From: an uncultured Bacteroidia bacterium
GTDB taxonomy: Bacteria > Bacteroidota > Bacteroidia > Bacteroidales > ML635J-15
NCBI GenBank assembly: GCA_902762455.1
Contig: CACWOG010000003.1
Location: 1-34,529 of the forward strand
Direction: 5' to 3'
Length of the DNA: 34,529 nucleotides
The position numbers and the translations under genes are program-made. Every line of letters starts with the position of its first letter. Within the stretch, counting starts at the first letter, position 1. Shown here piece by piece: positions 1 to 9,894 of the stretch. The notes below the pieces were generated by a model, which had not been told where the DNA came from, ran no database searches, and saw only the letters and a list, made by a program, of their open reading frames with translations.

Positions 1-948
1 TGGAAAACATTCCTGGATATGCATTTAGGGGTTGTAGTGGACTGGAAACAATAACAATAGGAAATTCATTAGAAAGCATAGGTGATTATGCATTCGATAA
101 TTGCAGTAGTCTGACAGCTGTTTATATAAGTAATATTTCGCAGTGGTGTGCAATTTCATTTGCTGGTTTATCTACTAATGCAAATCCTCTTGGACTTGCC
201 CATAACTTATATATTAACAATGAACTTGTAACGGATTTGGTTTTACCCAACACAATAACAGAAATTAAGCCTTATGTTTTTAAGAATGCTACTTGTTTGA
301 CATCTGTTACTATCCCTAGTTCTGTTACAAGCATTGGGTATCAAGCATTTTATGGCTGTAGCAACCTTACTACGGTGAATTTCAATGCAGAAAACTGCAC
401 GACTATGGGAAGTTCGAGCAGTCCTGTATTTTACAATTGCACTTCATTTTCAACCTTGAATATCGGTGAGAATGTGGAAAACATTCCAGAATATGCATTT
501 AAGGGTTGTAGTGGACTGGAAACAATAACAATAGGGAATTCATTAGAAAGCATAGGTGATTATGCATTTTCTAATTGCAGTAGTCTGACAGCTGTTTATA
601 TAAGTGATATTTCGCAGTGGTGTGCAATTTCATTTGCTGATTTATCTACTGATGCAAATCCTCTTGGACTTGCCCATAACTTATATATTGACAATGAACT
701 TGTAACGGATTTGGTTTTACCCAATACAATAACAGAAATTAAGTCTTATGCTTTTAAGAATGCTACTTGTTTGACATCTGTTACCATCCCTAGTTCTGTT
801 ACAAGCATTGGATCCCAAGCATTTTATGGTTGTAGCAACATTACTATAGTTAACTTCAATGCAGAAAACTGCACTACTATGGGAACACTATCCAGTCCTG
901 TATTTTTTAATAATACATCAATTACAACCTTAAATATTGGCGAAAGGG
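1..948 (+). repeat. 474-bp in-frame tandem duplication within the LRR region
   Basis: Positions 1-474 and 475-948 are two copies of one unit of exactly 474 bases (158 codons). By eye, 1-240 differs from 475-714 at 11 of 240 bases (about 95% identical); similarity then falls toward the end of the unit. The left copy may begin outside the window. The period is a whole number of codons, so repeat number can change without breaking the frame. Confidence 0.9.
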
Positions 949-3900
949 TTAAGAGTATTCCAGATTATGCTTTTTCTAATTGTTATGCACTTACAGAGAT
1001 AACTATTCCCGACTCAGTAACAAGTATTGGACAAAAGGCTTTTTATGCTTGTAGCGGACTGACTACGTTGAATTTCAATGCCAAAAATTGCACAGTCATG
1101 GGAAGCTCAAACAGTCATGTTTTTGACAATTGTACATCATTGTCAACCTTGAATATTGGCGAAAATGTAAAAATTCTTCCTGATTGTGCATTTTATAATT
1201 GCAGCGCTCTGACAGATGTTACTATTCCAGATTCGGTTGTGAGTATTGGTGAACGAGCATTTTATGGATGTAGTACTCTGGCTACGGTAAATTTCAATGC
1301 CGAAAATTGTACTACAATGGGAAGTGCCGATTATAAGGTATTCGAAAATGGCTCAATGTTAACAACATTGAATATTGGAGAAAAAGTAAAGAATATTCCA
1401 GATTATGCATTTAATGGTTGCAGCAATATGACAGGAACATTGGTTATTCCAGATTCGGTAATAAATATTGGCACTTATGCTTTTGGCAGTTGTAGTTCTC
1501 TTGATACTCTTACAATAGGCAAAGGTGTAGAAAGTATTGGGGAAAGAGCCTTCAGCGACTGCAGCGAATTAACTGTGATTAACTTCAATGCCGAAAACTG
1601 CACTAATATGGGAAGTCAAAGTATGAGAACTTTCGAGGGCTGTACTTCCTTTTCAACCTTGAATATTGGCGATAATGTAGTTGCTGTTCCTGAGAATGCG
1701 TTTTATAATTGTAGCAACTTGACATCGCTAACAATAGGCAATTCTGTTACAAATATTGGCAGTTACGCGTTTTTTGGCTGTAGTGGACTGACAAGGCTGA
1801 TTGTTCCCGATATGGTTACTAATATTGGCAGTCGAGCGTTCTATAATTGCAGCGGGTTGGATTCTATAACGATAGGCAGTTCGGTAGAAAATATTGGAGA
1901 CTATGCTTTCCATTATGCAGATAACATCACAGAAATAAACGCATTGGCAACTACCCCGCCAGTTCTTGGCACCCAGGTTTTCACATCAACCACAGCAAAA
2001 CTTGAGGTTCCTTGCAGTTCATCGGCTGCCTACGGTTCGGCAAGCGGTTGGAGCGATTTCGACAATTTGCAGGAACGCTTCGGCTATACCTTGAATGTCT
2101 CGACCGAAAATGAGCAGCAGGGAAGCGCCAGCATAACACAGCAACCCTCCTGCTCCGACAACTCCGCCGTAATAACCGCCACGCCAGCTACTGGCTACCG
2201 CTTCCTGCAGTGGAGCGATGGCAACACCGATAATCCAAGGATAGTCGTTGTTACATCGGACATCACATATACCGCAGGGTTCAAGGCTGCCTACATAATA
2301 ACGGCAAGCGCTGGCGAAGGCGGAACAATAAGCCCCAATGGAGATGTAACGGTTGATGAGGGCGAAAGTCAGACTTTTACAATCACACCTAATGACTGCT
2401 ATTCAATCGCCGCAGTAACTGTTGATGGAGAAAATGTAACTCTTGGAGCTGACAACACATACACATTCGAGAATGTATCTGAAGGTCACACCATTGCGGC
2501 AACTTTCGAGCAGATAACATATACAATTACCTCGACTGCTGGAGAAAATGGAACAATCACACCTTATGGTGCTATTACCGTCAATTGCGGAGATAACCAA
2601 GCATTCACCATTATTCCAGCCGAGAATTACAGAATTGTATGGGTAAGAGTTGACGATATTGATGTTACCTCCGATTTAGTTGACGGCGTTTACACATTCG
2701 AGAATGTTACAGCAGACCACACAATCGAGGCGACATTCGAGGAAATCACATACACTATCACAGCAACTGCAGGAAATGGCGGTTCAATTAGTCCAACTGG
2801 AGCTGTAATCGTCACTGAAGGTTCATCACAGGCATTTACAATAGTACCAAATGAAGCCTACCGAATTGCAACCGTAATTGTAGATGGTGAGAATAATGTT
2901 ACCGCCGAATTAGTTGAAAATGTTTACACATTCGAGAATGTTACAGCAGACCATACAATCGAGGCGACATTCGAGGAAATACCGACACAGACATTTACCA
3001 TCACAGTTCAATCAAGCAACGATGAATACGGAACAGTTGATGGCGGCGGAACATACGAGGAAGGAACGCAAGTCTTAATAACAGCAACGCCATACGAAGG
3101 CTATCGCTTTGTTTCATGGGACGATGGACATGTAGGCAATCCTCGTTATATTACGGTTACAGGCGACAGCACATTTGTGGCAAACTTCGAGTCCGATTCC
3201 ATTTTCTCGACAATAACCGAAAGTTTTGAGCCATACGAACTCGGATCATATATGTCGGAGGTTGCTGCCCCGCGTTGGGAACTATGGACTGACGGTGTCA
3301 TGGGTGGACTTGTTAGCGATGAGCAGGCTCACTACGGAATCCAGTCGATGAAAGTATATAAAGATGGTTCTACTGATACCGATGTGGTGCTCAATGTAAA
3401 CGACCTCACTACAGGGCGCTATAGGGTGGAATTCTATATGTATGTACCGGTAGGTAATACTGGATACTACAACATTTTGCAGGATAACGATGGTTCTGAT
3501 TCAAAATGGGGAATCCAATTGACATTTAATGGTTCTGAAGTAACAATTGATGCCAATGGAAATCAGTACTATCATTTATATGATCCAGATTCGTGGATGA
3601 GAATCATTCATTATATTGATTTGGACAATGACTGGGCTGATTTATACCTGGACGATGAGCTGGTCGTAGCATACCAGTGGAGCAAAGGGCAAAACGGTGA
3701 CGGCACAACCTGTAAGTTCGATGCAATTGACTTCTATTCGCAAACATCTAACAATCAGTCCGGCCTTTTCTATATCGATGACATTACAATTAGTCAGGTG
3801 TCGGCAACTGATGCACCGACAAACCTCACAGCAACCGTACAGAACGAATTAGATGTTCTTCTCAGTTGGGCCGCAGTTGACAACGAAATCTTTGTTGATC

Positions 3901-5384
3901 ACTACTCAATTTCTCGTGATGGATATGAAATTGCAACAACAACAGAAACAACATATATTGATGAACACCTCTATCCAATGACATACAATTATCAGGTTCG
4001 AGCATACTGCGGTACAGAAATTGGCTACTCGGCATCATCTAACACAGCACAGGCGACAATCGAAGGCGGCATTGAACGAGAAAATGTACTAGTCGAGATA
4101 TTCTCGCGCAGCGGATGCACTTCCAGTCCATACGCAGCAAAAGCTCTAGATGATATGGAAGCATCAGATTCGTTGGACATAATAGTTCTCGACCACCATA
4201 TCGCTGACACATACGGCAACACACAGTCGTATGCACGCTTCCACTACTGGGCAGACAGGGACAATATGTATGGACAGAACTACGGATTCGAGGGCACACC
4301 ATCAACAGTTTTTGACGGATACATTGGATTGGCTGGTGCATCTACAAATGTTACAGATATGCAGAATACATACGCAACTTACTACAACTATGTAAAGGAC
4401 ATCAAATCAATCTACAGTCTTACTGCAGAATTAGAACAAACAGAATTTAATGGCAGGACATTTTCACTGAATGTTACTGCCGAAAAACATTCGGAATACT
4501 TTGGGGATGACCAGATTGTCGTAATGGCGGCACTTGCCGAAGATATTGATTACGATTGGAGCGTGGCAGGAAAAATCAACAACCTTGTACGGGTTTTATA
4601 TCCAGATGAAAACGGAACAGAAGCGATTTTCGATGAAAACAACAGATTTTCAACTAATATAACAATTGATGTCAGCGATGAATACGACATGAGCAAGTGC
4701 AAGGTCGTAGTATGGATCGAGAATCATACACAAGGTCGTGTAATGCATACGAAGCGGTTTAATGTTATGGACTTTTACAACATTACTGCTCAGCAATTTA
4801 CAATTACCGTCCTCGCAAACAATGATGCCTACGGCTCTGTTTCTGGTGGCGGAACATACAATATTGGCGACACCGTAGTAATCCTTGCAATGCCAAATAG
4901 CGGCTACAACTTTGTCTCCTGGGACGATGGCTACGAGTTCAATCCGCGGGCTGTTGTGGTTACAAGCGACTCAACTTTCATTGCCGATTTCGTTAAGTGT
5001 GAAATAACACAAACCATCGATACTGTGGTAAACAATTTCGTAACAGTCGGAGACCACACTTTCTATTCCACTGGCAACTATAGTTTTAGCGTGTTGTCCG
5101 AAAACGACTGCGATACCATTTTCGACATTCGCCTTCGTGTCCTTGCCGAACCAGTATATGACATCGGTCCCAACCCGGCAAAAAGCCTGCTCAATATCAA
5201 TTCTGACGAATTTATGTCGGCAGTCGAGTTCTACACAACTACCGGGCAACTAGTTATGCGCAAGGAAGTGAACGGCTACGAAGCCGTATTTGATATGGAA
5301 GGGTTTATGGATGGGGTGTATATTTTAAGGATTTACGGCGAGGAGAGCAGTCTGCCGTCGGTGTATAAGGTAGTAAAGGAGTAG
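1..5384 (+). CDS. BspA-like LRR / InlB-repeat / Omp28-like surface protein with T9SS sorting domain (5' partial)
   Basis: The reading frame is open to the left edge (first full codon at 3), so the ATG at 237 is internal and the true start lies outside the window; 1793 residues are visible. Order of modules, by approximate nucleotide position: BspA-type leucine-rich repeats 3-1975, with recurrent NFNAENCTTMG and IPDYAF/IGSYAF motifs; an InlB-B-like repeat 2083-2289; three 'TAGxGGxISPxG' repeats 2290-2985; another InlB-like repeat 2986-3195; a concanavalin/LamG-like segment 3196-3800; a fibronectin III-like domain 3805-4065; an Omp28-like domain 4070-4780; an InlB-like repeat 4790-4998; a pre-sorting domain 4999-5140; and a type A sorting domain to the end (GPNPA, then GVYILRIYG). 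Known of the family: such proteins cross the outer membrane by T9SS and are anchored or released at the surface, often as adhesins. Ligand unknown. In the Omp28-like part the usual CxxC is CTSS. Confidence 0.9.
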   Translation, partial: ENIPGYAFRGCSGLETITIGNSLESIGDYAFDNCSSLTAVYISNISQWCAISFAGLSTNANPLGLAHNLYINNELVTDLVLPNTITEIKPYVFKNATCLTSVTIPSSVTSIGYQAFYGCSNLTTVNFNAENCTTMGSSSSPVFYNCTSFSTLNIGENVENIPEYAFKGCSGLETITIGNSLESIGDYAFSNCSSLTAVYISDISQWCAISFADLSTDANPLGLAHNLYIDNELVTDLVLPNTITEIKSYAFKNATCLTSVTIPSSVTSIGSQAFYGCSNITIVNFNAENCTTMGTLSSPVFFNNTSITTLNIGERVKSIPDYAFSNCYALTEITIPDSVTSIGQKAFYACSGLTTLNFNAKNCTVMGSSNSHVFDNCTSLSTLNIGENVKILPDCAFYNCSALTDVTIPDSVVSIGERAFYGCSTLATVNFNAENCTTMGSADYKVFENGSMLTTLNIGEKVKNIPDYAFNGCSNMTGTLVIPDSVINIGTYAFGSCSSLDTLTIGKGVESIGERAFSDCSELTVINFNAENCTNMGSQSMRTFEGCTSFSTLNIGDNVVAVPENAFYNCSNLTSLTIGNSVTNIGSYAFFGCSGLTRLIVPDMVTNIGSRAFYNCSGLDSITIGSSVENIGDYAFHYADNITEINALATTPPVLGTQVFTSTTAKLEVPCSSSAAYGSASGWSDFDNLQERFGYTLNVSTENEQQGSASITQQPSCSDNSAVITATPATGYRFLQWSDGNTDNPRIVVVTSDITYTAGFKAAYIITASAGEGGTISPNGDVTVDEGESQTFTITPNDCYSIAAVTVDGENVTLGADNTYTFENVSEGHTIAATFEQITYTITSTAGENGTITPYGAITVNCGDNQAFTIIPAENYRIVWVRVDDIDVTSDLVDGVYTFENVTADHTIEATFEEITYTITATAGNGGSISPTGAVIVTEGSSQAFTIVPNEAYRIATVIVDGENNVTAELVENVYTFENVTADHTIEATFEEIPTQTFTITVQSSNDEYGTVDGGGTYEEGTQVLITATPYEGYRFVSWDDGHVGNPRYITVTGDSTFVANFESDSIFSTITESFEPYELGSYMSEVAAPRWELWTDGVMGGLVSDEQAHYGIQSMKVYKDGSTDTDVVLNVNDLTTGRYRVEFYMYVPVGNTGYYNILQDNDGSDSKWGIQLTFNGSEVTIDANGNQYYHLYDPDSWMRIIHYIDLDNDWADLYLDDELVVAYQWSKGQNGDGTTCKFDAIDFYSQTSNNQSGLFYIDDITISQVSATDAPTNLTATVQNELDVLLSWAAVDNEIFVDHYSISRDGYEIATTTETTYIDEHLYPMTYNYQVRAYCGTEIGYSASSNTAQATIEGGIERENVLVEIFSRSGCTSSPYAAKALDDMEASDSLDIIVLDHHIADTYGNTQSYARFHYWADRDNMYGQNYGFEGTPSTVFDGYIGLAGASTNVTDMQNTYATYYNYVKDIKSIYSLTAELEQTEFNGRTFSLNVTAEKHSEYFGDDQIVVMAALAEDIDYDWSVAGKINNLVRVLYPDENGTEAIFDENNRFSTNITIDVSDEYDMSKCKVVVWIENHTQGRVMHTKRFNVMDFYNITAQQFTITVLANNDAYGSVSGGGTYNIGDTVVILAMPNSGYNFVSWDDGYEFNPRAVVVTSDSTFIADFVKCEITQTIDTVVNNFVTVGDHTFYSTGNYSFSVLSENDCDTIFDIRLRVLAEPVYDIGPNPAKSLLNINSDEFMSAVEFYTTTGQLVMRKEVNGYEAVFDMEGFMDGVYILRIYGEESSLPSVYKVVKE

Positions 5385-5407
5385 AAAATGAGAAAGAAGG
5401 GTGATTT

Positions 5408-5438
5408 ATTGTTTAATTCTACAAATTATGTATATTTG
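5408..5438 (+). promoter_or_regulatory. Bacteroidota-type promoter for the second surface protein
   Basis: The -7 box TATATTTG at 5431-5438 fits TAnnTTTG. A -33 box ATTG (consensus TTTG) at 5408-5411 stands 19 bases upstream. The ATG at 5463 is 24 bases after the -7 box. The second giant gene can therefore be transcribed independently of the first. Confidence 0.65.
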
Positions 5439-5462
5439 TAACTTGATTTTGAAAGTCATCGA

Positions 5463-8400
5463 ATGAGGAAACTATTTACAATAATACTTTTAGCCATTCT
5501 TTGCGCCAACGCAATGGCCTACGACTTTTCTGCCGTGTGTAGCACAGGGCAAACATTGTACTACAATATTACATCCGATGTAGAACCTTATACGGTGGAA
5601 GTAACTTCTGAAAATGCAGACGGGTTTTATACAACCTATCCCACTGGCGACCTCGAAATTCCAGAAACGGTCGAGTATAATAGTATAACATATTCGGTTA
5701 CGAGAATTGGCGATAAAGCATTTAATGGTTGCGGCGAACTGACCTCGGTTTCAATTCCCAATTCTGTCACTAGCATTGGCGAATATGCATTTGAAGATTG
5801 TACTGAACTTACGTCGGTTACAATTCCTAATTCTGTTACAAGCATTGACAGTTATGCATTTCTTTATTGCAACGGACTGGAAACTATAATAATAGGCAGC
5901 GGGGTAACAAACATTGGCACAGATGCGTTTGCTGGTTGCAGCATACTGACTTCAATCTCCGTTGAAGAAAGCAATAGTACATTCGATTCGCGAGACAATT
6001 GCAATGCGATAATCCAAACGGAAACAAACATACTGGTCTTAGGTTGCAAAAATACAACTATCCCCAATTCGGTCACAAGCATCGGCGAGGATGCATTCTA
6101 CGGCAGTGATTTGGAATCAATCACAATCCCCAATTCGGTAACAACCATTGCAAACGGAGCTTTTTCTAATTGTATAAATTTAACAGAAATAACAATACCG
6201 GAATCTGTTACAAGCATAGGAATTTATCGTTATGTATTTAGTGAATGTGTAGCACTGGAATCAATTATTGTTGACGCCAACAACACTACTTACGACTCTC
6301 GCGACAATTGTAATGCAATAATTGAAACAGAAACCAATACTTTGATTGCAGGGTGCAAAGGCACAATAATACCAAATTCAGTTGAAAATATTAGTCATGC
6401 TGCTTTTATGGGTTCGGGATTGAGAAAGGTGTATATTCCCAATTCAGTTACTAATATTGCTAACGAGGTCTTTTATGGTTGTCGTAGTCTAACATCGGTA
6501 ACAATAGGTAGTTCAGTGACAGAAATTGGAGAGCTTGCATTTTATGAATGCGTAAATATCACAGAAATAAACTTATCAACCACCACCCCTCCTGCTCTTG
6601 GCGAAAATGTTTTCACAGAAACAATATATAATTCAGCAACAGTTTGGGTGCCGAGAGGATCAGGGGGAATTTACATGAATACCGAATTTTGGACACAATT
6701 CTCTACTATTCGAGAGGTTCCCTACTACTGGTTATGCAACTTCGAGGACGAAGAAACGTGGACTTTAGGAAACGACCAGCAGTATGGAAATGTGCAGTGG
6801 CAGATTTTAACGCGTGAGACTTATCCATCTAGTCTTTACACCAGTGATAATGATGCATACATAAGACCTTTTGTCTTTTATGGCGATACATTGAACAATA
6901 CGCCAGGACATTGGGCAATGGCGGATTTGATTAGCCAAGTGGCTAGTTTTGGAGGACCTGGACAGGTGGCTGAAAGTCCGTGGATTGAGTTCAGCAACAT
7001 TAACTTGATTGAAGCGGAACAACCACAAATTACATTCCGACAAATTTTTAGACAACTTAATGGCGTAGAAACATCAATAAGAGTTTCGATTGACGGCGGA
7101 CAAACATGGACCGACCATATTGTAAACGAAGAAGTTGAAAGCAATACATACGGAGAATATGAAATACGAACTGGCATTCGTGAGGCAGCTGGAGAAGGAA
7201 ATGTTAAAATTCGTTTTCTTATTAATTCTGATGCACATGCCGTGCAAATGGGTTATGGTTGGGAAATAGATGACATTGAAATAAAAGAGGCACCAGATAC
7301 TATTATAGCAACTGCAGGCGAAGGAGGAACGATTTCTCCCAATGGTGAAGTACTGGTGGATATTGGCGAAAGTGTAACATTCACAATCACTCCCAACGAT
7401 GGTTATCGCATTGCAAGCGTAATGGTTGACGAAACCGAAAATGTTACCGACCAACTCGTTGATGGCACTTACACATTTGTGGATGTTATAGAAAATCACA
7501 CGATTGCAGCGACCTTTGAAGAAATCCACACATACACCATTATCGTCCTTTCAAACAACGATGCATACGGCTTCGTATCGGATGGCGGGACATTCGAGGA
7601 AGGTGCTGTTTTTATGATTGAAGCAATGCCAAACGATGGCTACCGCTTTGTTTCGTGGAACGATGGCAATACCGAAAATCCGCGGACAATAACGGTTACA
7701 AGCGACTCAACTTTTGTGGCGATCTTTAGAGATATAAATGTACACTGGTCCTGCGACTTCGAGGAAGGCAATGAAATTTGGACTTTTGGGAACGACCAGC
7801 AGACTGGCAATGTGCAGTGGCAGATTGTAACACCCGATACTTATTCCGAAATGCTACTTAGCGACTACATGGTTCCTTTCATTTATGATGGCGATACTTT
7901 GTGCGATACACCTGAACATTGGGCGGTGGTTGATTTGATTAGCCAGCACGAACAGTTGGGTGGTCCAGGACAGGTGGCAGAAAGCCCTTATATTGAGTTC
8001 AGCGGTATTGACCTTAGCAATACGGAACATCCACAACTGCGGTTCCGACAAATTTATATGCACTTAAATACTGTGGAAACTCTGATAAGAGTATCAACTG
8101 ATGGCGGTAATAGCTGGACTGACCATATTGTAAATCCCGATGTGCAAAGTAATAAATATGGTATATATTTTTACACCAAAGGCAACATTGACATTTTTGA
8201 AGCAACTGGCTATCATAACGTATCAATTCGATTCTATATGAATTCGGAAGGTTCTGGCGCCGATGAAGGCTACGGCTGGGAATTAGATGACATTCAAATT
8301 ATAGAAGCTCCACAATGCGACCTTAAGTTGCAAGAAGCAAGAATTAGTATGTTTGGATACATTGACTACAGAAATGTCCCCGATGATTTTCGACCTACAA

Positions 8401-9890
8401 TTACAGATCCGGAAGAAAGAAGAGAAGCAGCATATCACTACTACGACCCGTATTCACAAAGTCCACGCAAACAATGGGCAACAGAATCAGGTTATGCGGC
8501 ATTCAACGTTGAAGTTTCCAGCTATGGGTACGATACGGTTACGCCTATGGCAAGGATAACAATTGTCAATCCGAATGACGAGGAAATATACGACAAAGTG
8601 TCATCTGGTATTCGTGGATTGGCAATCAACGAGAGAGATACCGTTGACTTTTTTAATTCGTTCTCTTTCTATTTTGAGGATATTGAATCATACGAGGACA
8701 TTGCAATAGGAAGATATACTGTTAAATTCTATGTATATGCAGATGGTATTGAGGATGCGGACACCACAGACAACTACGCGACACAGTACTTTGACATTAC
8801 CGACAAAACATTTTCCTTGTCATACAATGAGCCGACTGAATCTTTTGACTACCTATATTATGTTAACAGCTCTTCAGGAGATGAATACGGAATGTCTTTT
8901 ACATACGGCTACCAACCCGAAGAAATCATTGAAGTTGATGTATATATAGATAGCATTACGACTCCCGGAGCTATGGCGCAGGCCATAATATATAAATATA
9001 ATGACGACGGAGTTCCTGCAGAAATAATTGGCAGTTCCGATACGCTTGTAATCACAAGCGATATGCTCGGCTCATGGGTAAACTTCCCTTTAAATGGATA
9101 TGTCAATTCCGATACGGCATTTATGGTAGCAATCAGGGGTATCTGGATTGATGGGCAGCAAACCTTTGCCGTAGGCGCAAGCGATGTGCTTACAAGCAAA
9201 GGATATAAGAGTTGTATGCGATTCCAGACTCAGGGCGATACATGGTACTATGGTGCTCCACAGCTTGCAATTAGGGTAAGGGAAGTAATGGAATTGAACG
9301 AATACAATATAGTGGTACTTTCTAGCAATGATGCATACGGCACTGTTTCGGGCGGCGGTACATACGAGGATGGCGATACCATAATAATAACGGCAATTCC
9401 AAACGGAGGCTATCTGTTTGATTCGTGGGAAGATGATAATGCCGAAAATCCACGAACAATTACTGTTACAAGCGACAGCACTTTCGTTGCCGATTTCGTT
9501 AAGTGCGAAATAACACAAACCATTGACACCACAGTAAACAATTTTGTCACAGTCGGCGAGCACACCTTCTACTCTACTGGCAACTATAGTTTTAGCGTGT
9601 TGTCCGAAAACGACTGCGATACCATTTTCGACATTCGCCTCCGTGTGCTTGCCGAGCCTGTGTACGACATAGGGCCAAACCCAACCGAGAAAATACTCAA
9701 CATCACTTCCGACAGTTTCATCTCGTATGTGGAGTTCTACTCCCCTACCGGTCAGCTTGTTATGCGCAAGGAAGTGAACGGCTACGAAGCGGTGTTCGAC
9801 ATGGAAGGACTTGTGGATGGAGTGTATATTCTGAGGATTTACGGTGAGGAAAGCAGTCTGCCGGCGGTAAGTAAGATTATAAAGGAATAA
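5463..9890 (+). CDS. BspA-like LRR protein with two cleaved-adhesin-like domains, InlB repeats and T9SS sorting domain
   Basis: 1475 residues. A signal peptide covers residues 1-19 (MRKLF...ANAMA). BspA-type LRRs follow to about residue 395, including the classic 'DSRDNCNAIIxTETN' inserts twice. Two homologous jelly-roll-like segments (nt 6723-7300 and 7741-8315) share phrases such as GNVQWQI, GGPGQVAESP, IRVSxDGG and YGWExDDI; they resemble cleaved-adhesin/MAM-like domains of gingipain-type surface proteins. A TAGEGG repeat and an InlB-like repeat separate them. A segment I do not recognise spans 8316-9290. It is followed by an InlB-like repeat, the pre-sorting domain and the type A sorting domain, nearly identical to those of the preceding gene. 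Expected to be exported by T9SS to the cell surface; an adhesive role is inference. It has its own promoter at 5408-5438. Confidence 0.9.
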   Translation: MRKLFTIILLAILCANAMAYDFSAVCSTGQTLYYNITSDVEPYTVEVTSENADGFYTTYPTGDLEIPETVEYNSITYSVTRIGDKAFNGCGELTSVSIPNSVTSIGEYAFEDCTELTSVTIPNSVTSIDSYAFLYCNGLETIIIGSGVTNIGTDAFAGCSILTSISVEESNSTFDSRDNCNAIIQTETNILVLGCKNTTIPNSVTSIGEDAFYGSDLESITIPNSVTTIANGAFSNCINLTEITIPESVTSIGIYRYVFSECVALESIIVDANNTTYDSRDNCNAIIETETNTLIAGCKGTIIPNSVENISHAAFMGSGLRKVYIPNSVTNIANEVFYGCRSLTSVTIGSSVTEIGELAFYECVNITEINLSTTTPPALGENVFTETIYNSATVWVPRGSGGIYMNTEFWTQFSTIREVPYYWLCNFEDEETWTLGNDQQYGNVQWQILTRETYPSSLYTSDNDAYIRPFVFYGDTLNNTPGHWAMADLISQVASFGGPGQVAESPWIEFSNINLIEAEQPQITFRQIFRQLNGVETSIRVSIDGGQTWTDHIVNEEVESNTYGEYEIRTGIREAAGEGNVKIRFLINSDAHAVQMGYGWEIDDIEIKEAPDTIIATAGEGGTISPNGEVLVDIGESVTFTITPNDGYRIASVMVDETENVTDQLVDGTYTFVDVIENHTIAATFEEIHTYTIIVLSNNDAYGFVSDGGTFEEGAVFMIEAMPNDGYRFVSWNDGNTENPRTITVTSDSTFVAIFRDINVHWSCDFEEGNEIWTFGNDQQTGNVQWQIVTPDTYSEMLLSDYMVPFIYDGDTLCDTPEHWAVVDLISQHEQLGGPGQVAESPYIEFSGIDLSNTEHPQLRFRQIYMHLNTVETLIRVSTDGGNSWTDHIVNPDVQSNKYGIYFYTKGNIDIFEATGYHNVSIRFYMNSEGSGADEGYGWELDDIQIIEAPQCDLKLQEARISMFGYIDYRNVPDDFRPTITDPEERREAAYHYYDPYSQSPRKQWATESGYAAFNVEVSSYGYDTVTPMARITIVNPNDEEIYDKVSSGIRGLAINERDTVDFFNSFSFYFEDIESYEDIAIGRYTVKFYVYADGIEDADTTDNYATQYFDITDKTFSLSYNEPTESFDYLYYVNSSSGDEYGMSFTYGYQPEEIIEVDVYIDSITTPGAMAQAIIYKYNDDGVPAEIIGSSDTLVITSDMLGSWVNFPLNGYVNSDTAFMVAIRGIWIDGQQTFAVGASDVLTSKGYKSCMRFQTQGDTWYYGAPQLAIRVREVMELNEYNIVVLSSNDAYGTVSGGGTYEDGDTIIITAIPNGGYLFDSWEDDNAENPRTITVTSDSTFVADFVKCEITQTIDTTVNNFVTVGEHTFYSTGNYSFSVLSENDCDTIFDIRLRVLAEPVYDIGPNPTEKILNITSDSFISYVEFYSPTGQLVMRKEVNGYEAVFDMEGLVDGVYILRIYGEESSLPAVSKIIKE
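9490..9890 (+). repeat. Near-identical T9SS module shared with the upstream gene (counterpart 4981-5384)
   Basis: The last ~400 bases of the two giant genes are paralogous. A run of 65 bases is identical (5070-5134 and 9576-9640), and another of 32 bases (5253-5284 and 9759-9790). The rest differs mainly at synonymous positions. The part upstream of the module is much less alike, so the module was copied or homogenised separately from the bodies of the genes. Confidence 0.85.
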
Positions 9891-9894
9891 ATTT

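Noticed and set aside
237..239. ATG at 237 as start of the first gene
   Set aside because: The frame is open and LRR-like to the left edge, so the ATG is internal.
5390..5443. A 17-codon frame starting MRKKG between the two giant genes
   Set aside because: It overlaps the promoter of the second gene and has no further support.
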